NCBI RefSeq assembly: GCF_001295265.1
Contig: NZ_LJOD01000001.1
Location: 844,705-908,704 of the forward strand
Reading direction: 5' to 3'
Length of the DNA: 64,000 bases
DNA from: Chryseobacterium indologenes
GTDB lineage: Bacteria > Bacteroidota > Bacteroidia > Flavobacteriales > Weeksellaceae
Within the stretch, counting starts at the first letter, position 1; each line of letters starts with the position of its first letter. Under the pieces are notes generated by a model. That model was given only the letters and a program-made list of their open reading frames with translations. It had not been told where the DNA came from and did not search any database. Position numbers and translations under genes: made by a program. Below, in pieces: positions 25,867 through 34,302 of this stretch.

Positions 25867-26928
25867 CTAAAATTCTTTAGAGGAAATTAAAACTCTGGTT
25901 AAATAACTGTTTCCGAATTCCAGACGGACAAATGAGGAATTCATCTTAAACGTAACAACGGTAAGGGCACTGGATGTATTTTCATCTACTTCTACCGAAG
26001 TCTGGTAAAGACTGGCGTTATATCTGGCAAACTTATCCCTGCATTCTGTGGGCGAACTGCTGTTGAACACTAATCCGTATGGTAGTCCTGAAACCGCTTT
26101 ATCCCCGTAATATTGCAGGCCATAATATTCTGTTCCATCGGTCATATGCCCGTAAATCAGGTTAAAATCATCGAAATCCCAGCTGCTCTGCATTCCGTTT
26201 TTACAGCTTTCACATGGTATCTGACTTGCTTTTATCTGTAGCAGCTTAGTAAAGGAAGCTTCTGATGCCGGCAGGGCTATGAACTGCTTTTTACTGAACA
26301 GGTTCTGTAATTTTTTAGATGCTGTTTTCTTCTTCTGTGTGCTTTCTACTGCAAAATCTGCGGCTTCCGATGCAGCTTCAACAGCGGCTGTTGCTTCTAC
26401 TGCGGCTTCCGATGCAGCTTCGCCCGCATCTATGGCTTGCTGAGCTTTTGCAACTTCTCCTTTATCACTTAGCAGAAATGCTTTGATCTCTTTTTCCAGA
26501 AGACCTGTTGATTGGGTCTGCTTAGCATCCACTTCTTTTTTCGACCAGCTGTCCGGAATGACTTCCTGAAGGGAGATGCTGACTTTTGTACTTTTGGCAG
26601 ACAGCTTTTTCATGTTTATATTCCAGGCGGCCTGCCTGATGAATTGTTTGGGTTTTGCCCCATTTTTCAGAGCAAGAATCAGATAAGGATTCTTTTTTCC
26701 TGCTTCATCTTTAAGGTTGTAAAGATCAACCGAAGTGGAAAAATCAGTATCTGACGCAGCCGCTGCTTTGGCTTCATCTCTGGTAAAATCATTGCTAAAA
26801 TAAAAAATGGTGCTTTGTAATGTCTCAATGCTTTTAGGTACGGTAAATTCTGTTTTCTGCCCAAAATACAGGCTGAAACACAGGATTGAAACCAGTGTAA
26901 GCAATTTATCGTTTAATCTTGTTTTCAT
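25867..26928 (-). CDS. Unknown exported protein in T6SS island
   Basis: A 353-aa protein with a cleavable signal peptide (MKTRLNDKLLTLVSILCFSLYFG). The central part (about 165-210) is a strongly alanine-rich coiled-coil stretch with EAASEAA-type repeats, followed by a Lys-rich segment and a C-terminal domain containing two close cysteines (IPCESCKNG). Family not recognised. It lies in the middle of the island, 17 bases after the LysM gene; as an exported protein it may be protective or structural rather than injected. Confidence 0.7.
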   Translation of the reverse strand: MKTRLNDKLLTLVSILCFSLYFGQKTEFTVPKSIETLQSTIFYFSNDFTRDEAKAAAASDTDFSTSVDLYNLKDEAGKKNPYLILALKNGAKPKQFIRQAAWNINMKKLSAKSTKVSISLQEVIPDSWSKKEVDAKQTQSTGLLEKEIKAFLLSDKGEVAKAQQAIDAGEAASEAAVEATAAVEAASEAADFAVESTQKKKTASKKLQNLFSKKQFIALPASEASFTKLLQIKASQIPCESCKNGMQSSWDFDDFNLIYGHMTDGTEYYGLQYYGDKAVSGLPYGLVFNSSSPTECRDKFARYNASLYQTSVEVDENTSSALTVVTFKMNSSFVRLEFGNSYLTRVLISSKEF

Positions 26929-26945
26929 ATTATTTTGTTTATTTT

Positions 26946-27986
26946 TTATTCTGTTATAGCGGCTATTTCTACGGTTACTTTCTTTTCCTGTTCAAGGCTG
27001 ATGTCACATTCCAGGTAAATGGATTCTGCAAGCGTTGTTTTCCCGTTCAGGAAATAGTGAAGATGTATGCTCCCGTCATGATTTATTTGCACATCGTCAT
27101 CAAAGGTTAATGAAAATGGTGTTCCGGCCATAAAATCATTGGCCGACCGTTCATCGTTTAATATTCCGTTTCCTTTTATCTGGATGAGATCATATTCGTC
27201 TTTCAGAGGATCTGTTTCGAGTTTTATTCCGAAAACAGGCTCCATCACATTGTCAACTACCGGAAAAGTTTCTGTTATTTCTGTTTGATATTCTTCTCCG
27301 AAGCGCTGATAAATTCCGAAAAATAAAGCTCTAAGGAAATAATCATTCTTCAGATAGAGACCGATTGCATCAGGTTCATCAATAATATATTCGATCTTCT
27401 GACAGTAATGATCTACTGTTTCGCCTTCAAATAATCGGTACACCTCTTCTTTCACGGCAGGCCATCTTTCTTTGAATACAGAAAGGTTTTCTACTGCATT
27501 GAATTTTCCATGCCTGTCTGTGCTGATCTGCAGCGGATAAAGAACTTTGGAGGTCTTATAGGCCAGCAGGTCTGCTATTTCGTTCACTTCTTCTTCATTC
27601 AGGTAAAGGGAGGAGGTTCTGTCAATTTCAAAAAAATGCAGTCTGTTTTCGGTTTTCAGCCATCGTACAGAAGTTGTATATTTTAATTCGCTTCTACGGC
27701 TGCCGTTATCAATGATAATCGCAACTGCATATCTTTGGGATGAATGTTCTGGCTGAAACAGGAGGGTATTTCCCGGACCGAACTTTACGAGCCTGCTTTT
27801 ATCGGCAACGGCTGTTCTGGGAAGGAAAAGTTCTTTCTGACCGGTAAGCCCGATCAGGATCATATCTTTTACCTCACACTGATTGTTGTGAAACAGCTTC
27901 AAAGCATCTGTATCCATGCCGTAAAGCGATGCAATACTCTGTAGGGTTTCATTTTTCTGAATGGTATGTCTGTTAAACTTCTGCAT
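26946..27986 (-). CDS. LysM-domain protein of T6SS island
   Basis: A 346-aa protein whose first ~50 residues form a LysM domain (HTIQKNETLQSIASLYGMD), without a signal peptide. The remainder is an unrecognised, partly beta-rich domain of about 290 residues. LysM modules are found in T6SS adaptor and cargo proteins of several phyla, where they bind peptidoglycan or the spike; here the gene lies between the DUF2931 lipoprotein gene (28 bases upstream) and the exported-protein gene. Role as adaptor, effector or chaperone is open. Confidence 0.8.
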   Translation of the reverse strand: MQKFNRHTIQKNETLQSIASLYGMDTDALKLFHNNQCEVKDMILIGLTGQKELFLPRTAVADKSRLVKFGPGNTLLFQPEHSSQRYAVAIIIDNGSRRSELKYTTSVRWLKTENRLHFFEIDRTSSLYLNEEEVNEIADLLAYKTSKVLYPLQISTDRHGKFNAVENLSVFKERWPAVKEEVYRLFEGETVDHYCQKIEYIIDEPDAIGLYLKNDYFLRALFFGIYQRFGEEYQTEITETFPVVDNVMEPVFGIKLETDPLKDEYDLIQIKGNGILNDERSANDFMAGTPFSLTFDDDVQINHDGSIHLHYFLNGKTTLAESIYLECDISLEQEKKVTVEIAAITE

Positions 27987-28014
27987 AAATTCCCTGAATC
28001 AGACGGGTATTCTT

Positions 28015-29043
28015 TTACCTGGGTTCATATTTTTTGGTCTTCCACATATTATCCGTATCAATCTTCCTGATCGGGATTTCCTTATCATTCTGTCTGAGCA
28101 CCAGCTTTCTGTTACTCAAATCTTCATTCATCTTAAGAATAATTTCAATGGGCTGATTTTCATCTGCATTTTTAAACAGAGAAAAGATTTCATCTTCATC
28201 AAAATATTTGACTTCAAAAACGGTCTGGGTTCCGTTTTTCGATTCAAACTGGTAAGAGATAAGACGGGGAACAGCTCTTTCTTTGAAAGGATTTTCAATA
28301 ACGGACTGATTGAACAATGTCTCTTCTTCTCCGTTATACATTTCCATAGTCACATTTTTCAGGACATGCCCCGGAATCTCTGTTTTTGTTTTCCAATTGT
28401 ATTTTTTACGATAGGTATCCCAGATTCCGAAAGGAATGCCTTTAGCTTTCATATTTTCATAGGCTTCCGGCACGGAGCTGCTCATATTAAAATATTCCTC
28501 CTGTGAAATGGTAGGATTTCCCGGAACATAGTCTTTCATGGCAACGGTAGTTTCTTTTGCCTGGAATCTTCCTATTTCTACCTGCTGATCATTTCCATAC
28601 AGCCATACAACCACCACGCCTCCCGGCGCCAGCCCCACCACAACGGAGGAGTAGCTTTCTTTTTCATTGGTTCTCCAGTTAACCGTACCTTCTTTAAAGA
28701 GCTTTTTGATTTTGTCTACGGGAAGATCCCAGTTTCCTTTGTAAAATTTATTTTCAAGGAATGATGCCCATGTTACTTCCAGCCTCACCGGAACCGCTTT
28801 AAGATCTTCTCCCTGGGTATGCAGAGATCCGCTGTAGCCCCATCCTGTGTGCGACACTCCGGAACAGGGAATGTATACTTTATTTCCATCTTCAAGAAAA
28901 AGATATCCCTGGTAAATATTCATCGGGTATAGAGAAGGTGAGCTTTCCGTAGGAAGCCATTGATATTTTTCCATTTTATTTTGGCATGAAATGAATGAAC
29001 TTACAAAAATCAATAAACTAATAATACCTGTTTTCATGTTCAT
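28015..29043 (-). CDS. DUF2931 lipoprotein, candidate immunity protein
   Basis: A 342-aa lipoprotein (signal peptide, FISC lipobox with the acylated Cys near residue 21) matching the DUF2931 family: VRLEVTWASFLENKFYKGNW, the GLAPGGVVVVWLYG segment and EIGRFQA are landmarks. DUF2931 proteins are recurrent neighbours of Bacteroidota T6SS toxins. It follows the lipase and 93-aa membrane protein genes, so it may protect the producer against the DUF2235 lipase; that is inference. ATG at codon 3 is an alternative start. Confidence 0.85.
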   Translation of the reverse strand: MNMKTGIISLLIFVSSFISCQNKMEKYQWLPTESSPSLYPMNIYQGYLFLEDGNKVYIPCSGVSHTGWGYSGSLHTQGEDLKAVPVRLEVTWASFLENKFYKGNWDLPVDKIKKLFKEGTVNWRTNEKESYSSVVVGLAPGGVVVVWLYGNDQQVEIGRFQAKETTVAMKDYVPGNPTISQEEYFNMSSSVPEAYENMKAKGIPFGIWDTYRKKYNWKTKTEIPGHVLKNVTMEMYNGEEETLFNQSVIENPFKERAVPRLISYQFESKNGTQTVFEVKYFDEDEIFSLFKNADENQPIEIILKMNEDLSNRKLVLRQNDKEIPIRKIDTDNMWKTKKYEPR

Positions 29044-29050
29044 TATTGGT

Positions 29051-29332
29051 TCAGTTAAAATAATTTCTATGAGGTAATATAAAATATAAAGCAGCCATCA
29101 ACAGCAATACGGCTATATTACTGAGCCATTTGGTTCTGTTTTTTTTATACAGCCAGAAAAACGTCTCCACAAGTATGTAAACCCATACGGTAAAAAAGAC
29201 ATACAACGGAATTTCGTCTATGTCATAAGTCTGCCCTTTGAATCCGCTTTCGGCATACATGAAATAGAATGCCAGATAAGGAATCAGCAAAAGGATAAAC
29301 CTGAAAGCGATATGTTTTATAAGTATTTTCAT
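29051..29332 (-). CDS. 93-aa membrane protein paired with DUF2235 lipase
   Basis: A small protein with three hydrophobic helices (about 8-26, 40-58, 70-86), family not recognised. Its ATG overlaps the lipase TGA (ATGA overlap), so the two are translationally coupled. It might be part of the immunity to the lipase or a membrane partner; the sequence does not decide. Confidence 0.7.
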   Translation of the reverse strand: MKILIKHIAFRFILLLIPYLAFYFMYAESGFKGQTYDIDEIPLYVFFTVWVYILVETFFWLYKKNRTKWLSNIAVLLLMAALYFILPHRNYFN

Positions 29333-30789
29333 GAGTGGGGAGCCATTCTACGCCATCTTCTTACCTGCAGATTATCTATATCCAGTGTATAATTAGGTCG
29401 GTATCCGATTGCTCCGAATTTTGAATTCCAGTGCAGATACCTGTTCCTGAGTTCTATCAGTATGTTATGATCTGAAACAATCCTGTTAAAATTTGCCACA
29501 CTGATCTTCTTCAGGGCCAGCTGCTTCCTCATATCTTCGATCTGCCTGTTGGTATAGTAAATCATCTGCGGAGCAGTTCCATTGATATATTCATCCAGTC
29601 TTTTCTTCACTTTGGTCAGATCTAGCGGATAATAAGCATCTTCTTTTCCATCAGGAATTTTGTAGGATTTGCTGAGGTTGGCCAGATCAATAGTATCGGC
29701 ATAGTTTTTATTCACCAGCTCACTCATGATGTGCAGTGGAATGAAGCTGTACCTGTTGCTGATCTTCGCCCTGTTGATATAGGTTTCCAGCCAGTAGTTA
29801 GGGCGTGTCACTTCCTCTTTTGTAAACCATCCCTGTGCAATAAGATGATTCAGGTCATTATTCAGGATCTTTTTATAGTCATCATTGTCCAGCCCGTCTC
29901 CCGGAGTATTGTCAAAATCCATGATCTGTTTTTCCTCCGGCATGTTATGGGTATAACAGCCTCCCACATCTGAGTGTACCCCCGGCAGATAATAATCTGT
30001 TCCGCCTGCCAGCTGCGTCCTGGTAAGCATAAAATTCTCCCGGTGCTCGTCTGATGCTGCCAGATGGACAATATTCCTGGCTTTAAGCGTATTCAGGTTC
30101 AGTTCTGCCACATCATTGGTAAAATCCGGATCTGTGGTGGTTTCTTTTGCATTGGGATCATAGGAAGAAACGGTATCATAAATTCCTAAAAATCTTATTC
30201 TTATAGCATTATATTCTATCTGGCTTCTATTGAGAAGGTTTCCAAGAATTCCGTTTTTGGGATTAGTCTGAGTGACTTCAAATACGAAGTTTCTTGCTGC
30301 GGCAGCTCCTCTGCTGAAGCCGAATACATCAAGAGTAATGGTATTTACTTCATATCTGCCCTTCAGCTCATTAACCTTTTCAGCGACTCTCCGGCATCCT
30401 TTTTCTACCTTTGCCCTGACACCGGTACTGCCGGCACCATAGGCTACTCCTTTATGATCCAGCTTTTTATCACTGTCCGAACCCAGATCCTCTGTCCCGA
30501 TTCCCTCGATATAAATCTTGGCAACATTTTTACTTCTGTCTTCCTTATACCAGTATTCTTTTCTGGCTACATTAGACAGATCATTGGTATAACTGTCGTC
30601 CTCTTTATTGGACTGTTTTTTATAAACTTCCTTTTCGCTGGCCGTAGGGGTATATCCTGGCTCATTTCCTCCGGCTCTGGTATTGGCCCGGCTATTCTGG
30701 GTACCATCAAAAAAAATTCCGATGCGGATATCAATCTGTCCTTTTCCCGGCGGTGACGGCTCATAATTTCCAAAAACTACATTTGACAT
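29329..30789 (-). CDS. DUF2235 (Tle1-like) T6SS lipase effector
   Basis: A 486-aa alpha/beta-hydrolase of the DUF2235 family, known from Tle1 phospholipase effectors delivered by T6SS. Visible parts are the N-terminal GIFFDGTQN (24-32), the nucleophile elbow GFSRG with Ser159, GIYDTVSSYDP (202-212, Asp205) and the VHSDVGGCY motif (271-279, Asp274). No signal peptide, as expected for cargo. It is encoded 12 bases after the 56-aa protein that follows vgrG and overlaps the 93-aa membrane protein gene, so it should ride on this VgrG. Confidence 0.93.
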   Translation of the reverse strand: MSNVVFGNYEPSPPGKGQIDIRIGIFFDGTQNSRANTRAGGNEPGYTPTASEKEVYKKQSNKEDDSYTNDLSNVARKEYWYKEDRSKNVAKIYIEGIGTEDLGSDSDKKLDHKGVAYGAGSTGVRAKVEKGCRRVAEKVNELKGRYEVNTITLDVFGFSRGAAAARNFVFEVTQTNPKNGILGNLLNRSQIEYNAIRIRFLGIYDTVSSYDPNAKETTTDPDFTNDVAELNLNTLKARNIVHLAASDEHRENFMLTRTQLAGGTDYYLPGVHSDVGGCYTHNMPEEKQIMDFDNTPGDGLDNDDYKKILNNDLNHLIAQGWFTKEEVTRPNYWLETYINRAKISNRYSFIPLHIMSELVNKNYADTIDLANLSKSYKIPDGKEDAYYPLDLTKVKKRLDEYINGTAPQMIYYTNRQIEDMRKQLALKKISVANFNRIVSDHNILIELRNRYLHWNSKFGAIGYRPNYTLDIDNLQVRRWRRMAPHS

Positions 30790-30801
30790 AGATTCTGTAA
30801 T

Positions 30802-30972
30802 TTATTTGTTTCCATGAGACATGATTTTCTTGTTGCTTGCCAGAACAAGGTTTTCCTTTCGTGCCTCTACATTAATTTTTTTTGCAATTTTTTCAACCTT
30901 TTTTCCAACGTTCAGATGGTAGGTATCTTTAACGGTTACCCTGATATTGGTTGCTGTTTTGATGATTGCCAT
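30802..30972 (-). CDS. 56-aa basic protein between VgrG and lipase
   Basis: ATG at 30972 to TAA at 30802-30804 encodes 56 residues, starting MAIIKTATNIRV and ending MSHGNK, rich in Lys (KKVEKIAKKINVEARKE) with a probable amphipathic helix. The ATG lies one base after the vgrG TGA and the stop is 12 bases before the lipase ATG, so it is tightly embedded in the operon and is surely translated with them. No family recognised. The position suggests a spike-extension or adaptor/chaperone that couples the lipase to VgrG; inference. Confidence 0.75.
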   Translation of the reverse strand: MAIIKTATNIRVTVKDTYHLNVGKKVEKIAKKINVEARKENLVLASNKKIMSHGNK

Positions 30973-30973
30973 A

Positions 30974-32905
30974 TCAGAAGAGTTTTGATTTTTCGGCGCT
31001 GTTGAATTCTACGATCTTGCCGCTCTGCATGGTCATATTTTCAAGTTCGCTGAACATGGATATTTCACCGGCAATTTCATTGGAAGTCTCAGATTCTCTT
31101 TTGAATTCTTTTTCTACCAGCTCTGTCCGGGTATCTGAAGATTCCCTGATGTCTCCCGAAGCGGTCTGTTCTATATCTTTTCCAGCCGTAGAGCTGATAT
31201 TTTCATTGGCTGTACTGGTAATGCTTGCTCCGGCATCAACTGAAATTTCTTTTCCGGCTGTGATGCTTACATTTTCTCCGGCGTTCAGGGTAAAGTTTTT
31301 AGGAGCTTTAACGCTGATATTTCCCTGTCCGTCCATAAAGAAGGTATTTCCGCTCGGATCCAGGATTTTCACACTTCCTTCTTCATCGTTCATCAGAATC
31401 CTGATTCCGCTTCTGGTCTGTATTGATTTCAGGTGGTTATTAATTCCGCCTCCCAAACCAACTCCTCCATGGAACATTCCTCCCATAACAAACGGCCTGT
31501 CCGGGTGGCTGTGAACGAAATTCACCATCACCTGATCTCCTACTTCCGGAATGGCAACATAGCCTCTGTTCTGGGTGATCTGATCGGTTCCTCCGGCATC
31601 AGGGCTCATCATTCTGATGAAATGTGTGGTATCATTGGTCTGCCAGTCAAATCTCACCTGTATTCTTCCCTGTCCTTCAGGATCGGCATTGGAAATAACA
31701 ACGGCAGTCTGAGGTTCTGCTTTAGGAATGTTAAATTCAGGTCTCGGAAGGAATCCTGTATCGGCTGCAATTCCTGAAAAGCTTCCCTGGTAATGTCCTA
31801 TGGTATCAATCTCATGTTCAGATTCCGTGATCATGATTCTTGTAAAATAGGATGTTTCATTGGAGTCAGGCTTACGCATCTGTACATCGGCAACACAGCC
31901 TGGATGCAGGAAAGGTACTGTGGTATTTCCTGATATGGAAAAAACGTTTACGGCTTCGCTTCCTGATGCGCTTTTCTGTGAGTATTCAATATCAAGATGG
32001 GTAGCAGCTTTAATGGGAGCTACCTGAAGTGCGGGTGTTTTATAGATATTGTTGTTGTGTTCATAGGCTGTTTTTGCCAGATCCCCTACGTGCTGTACCG
32101 GTGTTGCACCAGAAGTCAGTTTTTCATTTCTGCTGCTGTTGTAGCCATAGAACTGCGGTTTGGTATGTACTGCTTTCAGGTCTACTCTGATATCGTTGAC
32201 ACTGCTTCCGTAAGTCAGCATAATAGGTTTGTTCTGAGGTGGAAGTTTTCCGAAATGAAGTACTTCACCGTCATAATAAAACTGTTCACCATAGGCTTCT
32301 GCCATTCTCGCCAAGTAATTATAATGGGTTTCATCATACTGGCTGCTGTAGATGATCTGTGAGAAGTTATTGGCATCTATTCTGATATCAAAACGGTTTT
32401 TATCAATCCCCTGGCGGATAATCTCTTCAGCAATAATTCCCATGTTTACCGGCTGGCTGCCTCCGAAACTCTGAATATGCGGAGCACCGTCTAACAGAAT
32501 GGTCGGGCTGTATCCCGTAAGCACTATATTTCCCAGACTCATTTTTTCCTGGCTGAAACCTACTCCTGTAATGATACCAACAAAGGTTCTTTCGGGGCTG
32601 TTATCTATATCTTTGTAAGAAATAACAGCTGTAAGCCGCTTTCCAAGGAATTTATTGGCATCTTCCAGAGAATGGGTCTGCCGGTCTCCCAGGGTATCGT
32701 GTGCAAGGGTAAGGGTAAATTCGTGATGCCGTCTGGTACTCTGCTTAAGCTTAAAATGTTTGTAATACTTAATAATCTTTCCCTCTATCACAAGGGAAAG
32801 CTTGACCAGACGGTTAATGCCTATATGATGATTTTCGGATACTCCGTCTGCATTTTGTGCGGGACGGAAAGATGATCCTCTTGATTTTTCAGGTGTAACT
32901 GACAT
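30974..32905 (-). CDS. vgrG: T6SS spike protein VgrG
   Basis: A 643-aa VgrG. The N-terminal part is the gp27-like base domain, followed by the gp5 OB-fold (AVVISNADPEGQGRIQVRFDW; YVAIPEVGDQVMVNFVHSHPDRPFVMGGMFHG, both split motifs at about 400-500) and a C-terminal triple-stranded beta needle with repeated short elements (NVSITAGKEISVDAGASI). It forms the trimeric tip of the Hcp tube and carries the cargo encoded downstream. An upstream -7 box TATTTTTG (minus strand, 33028-33035) could start its transcript. Confidence 0.95.
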   Translation of the reverse strand: MSVTPEKSRGSSFRPAQNADGVSENHHIGINRLVKLSLVIEGKIIKYYKHFKLKQSTRRHHEFTLTLAHDTLGDRQTHSLEDANKFLGKRLTAVISYKDIDNSPERTFVGIITGVGFSQEKMSLGNIVLTGYSPTILLDGAPHIQSFGGSQPVNMGIIAEEIIRQGIDKNRFDIRIDANNFSQIIYSSQYDETHYNYLARMAEAYGEQFYYDGEVLHFGKLPPQNKPIMLTYGSSVNDIRVDLKAVHTKPQFYGYNSSRNEKLTSGATPVQHVGDLAKTAYEHNNNIYKTPALQVAPIKAATHLDIEYSQKSASGSEAVNVFSISGNTTVPFLHPGCVADVQMRKPDSNETSYFTRIMITESEHEIDTIGHYQGSFSGIAADTGFLPRPEFNIPKAEPQTAVVISNADPEGQGRIQVRFDWQTNDTTHFIRMMSPDAGGTDQITQNRGYVAIPEVGDQVMVNFVHSHPDRPFVMGGMFHGGVGLGGGINNHLKSIQTRSGIRILMNDEEGSVKILDPSGNTFFMDGQGNISVKAPKNFTLNAGENVSITAGKEISVDAGASITSTANENISSTAGKDIEQTASGDIRESSDTRTELVEKEFKRESETSNEIAGEISMFSELENMTMQSGKIVEFNSAEKSKLF

Positions 32906-33242
32906 ATTTTGTTTCTATCGGTGATTTGTTTTTTTTATTTGATAATTATTCAATTATACAGGAATTTCTGCAAGTCCATAAAGCGGGCCAAACCCAAAAA
33001 CCTGGAAAATATATTGATCATTATGATCAAAAATAAGCCGGAACCGTCAACAGCTGCGTATTTTTACTATCAACAAAGCTTTTCTGTCTATCTTTGAAAA
33101 AATTATTTTCATATAATTAATTCAATGTATATTCCTGATTGCCATAATTGTTCCATTTCCAAATTTGCTTTTCTGATATTTAAAATTTTAGTATCTGATT
33201 TGCTAAAATTCCATAAAAGAGATGTTCATATCAGGGAAAAAA
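32906..33242. other. Intergenic region between hcp and vgrG
   Basis: About 340 AT-rich bases. The minus strand contains a TAnnTTTG-type box (33028-33035) about 120 bases before the vgrG start, without a well-spaced -33 TTG. No ORF of note. Confidence 0.4.
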
Positions 33243-33266
33243 AGACCGTCTTTCCAGGGACAGTCT
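33243..33266 (-). terminator. Probable terminator after hcp
   Basis: AGACCGTC and GACAGTCT form an 8-bp stem with one mismatch; on the minus strand it lies 23 bases after the hcp stop. It suggests high-level hcp transcripts end before vgrG. Confidence 0.5.
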
Positions 33267-33289
33267 CTTTATATTTTGAATACTCAGGA

Positions 33290-33694
33290 CTAGCTTAAAG
33301 GCCAAAGTCCATCGTAGTATGCGCTACCGTAAATGATGCTTTCTGCACTTACGATAAAGCTGATCAGCATATTATTGCTGTCCAGTGCATCAAAGTCTAC
33401 TTCATGCTGGATCACATACCCGTTTTCCCACTTTAACGAGATCAGGGTTCCTTCTTCATGGGATTTATTGAATGTAATTTCTCCGTTTGTAGGTTTGTAT
33501 TTGCTGTTCAGCAAACTTTCCAGAATATCAGATTTTTCCGTTGCTTCTATTGTTACCTTGATAAGAGCATTTGACGGATCGGATGCTACACGTCCAGAAA
33601 CATCTGTAGATCTTGAAACACTGTAGTTTAGCTTTAACAATTTTTGACCCTCGCCTCCATTGAATTTTAAGATTCCTCTTGAATTTCCTGCCAT
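33290..33694 (-). CDS. tssD: T6SS tube protein TssD (Hcp)
   Basis: A 134-aa Hcp of the Bacteroidota TssD type. It shows the expected all-beta pattern with KFNGGEGQKLLKLNYSVSRSTDVSGRV (split) near the N-terminus, SNALIKVTIEATEKSD in the middle and SFIVSAESIIYGSAYYDGLWPL at the end. It polymerises into the inner tube. A gene of its own with promoter box and terminator, upstream of the vgrG cargo operon on the same strand. No sheath or baseplate genes are nearby. Confidence 0.95.
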   Translation of the reverse strand: MAGNSRGILKFNGGEGQKLLKLNYSVSRSTDVSGRVASDPSNALIKVTIEATEKSDILESLLNSKYKPTNGEITFNKSHEEGTLISLKWENGYVIQHEVDFDALDSNNMLISFIVSAESIIYGSAYYDGLWPLS

Positions 33695-33749
33695 ATTCTT
33701 AAATTTTTATCTTTCTCCTGACGAAAATACTATTCATCAGATTCGGAGG

Positions 33750-33757
33750 CAAAGATA
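33750..33757 (-). promoter_or_regulatory. -7 promoter box of hcp
   Basis: CAAAGATA on the plus strand reads TATCTTTG on the minus strand, an exact TAnnTTTG match about 55 bases before the hcp ATG. No clear TTG is found at the usual -33 distance. Confidence 0.5.
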
Positions 33758-33924
33758 AAATTCAGGTTCTAATCTGAAAAGTTTTTAAGAAAAAGTTTCG
33801 TAAATTGTAGTAATTCTACGACTTTTATTCTGGTTTTTCCGGAAAAACTGACCATTTAATAATAAACCTGTTTAACTTTTTGGCAACCTTCGGTTTATGG
33901 TTTTATGAAAAAGTGTAAACCGCT

Positions 33925-34200
33925 TTAATGTTTATACACATAGGCAGCAATGATAATAACCAGATTAACAGCAGCCATGCTCATTAAAACAGTGCCGTAT
34001 TTTCTTTTCCGGTCAATAAAACTCAGACCCAGTGTAAAGAAAAACACCAGCAAAGTATATATTGCGGGATAGGTGTGAAAGGCTTCCGTAAATTTTCCCT
34101 GAAATACCAATACTGCGGCCCTCTGAGCTCCGCAGCCCAGGCATTCAAACCCCAGATATTTTTTGATGGGACAGGTCAGCATAAAGTCTTCTATGCTCAT
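33925..34200 (-). CDS. DUF2752 membrane protein
   Basis: A 91-aa protein with the family signature CPIKKYLGFECLGCGAQRA at the N-terminus, three cysteines in a C-x(n)-CxxC arrangement, followed by two transmembrane helices. Function unknown. Stands alone between hcp and the old-yellow-enzyme gene. Confidence 0.88.
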   Translation of the reverse strand: MSIEDFMLTCPIKKYLGFECLGCGAQRAAVLVFQGKFTEAFHTYPAIYTLLVFFFTLGLSFIDRKRKYGTVLMSMAAVNLVIIIAAYVYKH

Positions 34201-34302
34201 ATTATTTCCATAGTAATTTTAAAAACCTGTGAAATCTGCCCCCAATAAGCGAACGGAGATTTTTTCACAGATCAGTAGGTTTTAATATATACAAATATTT
34301 CA

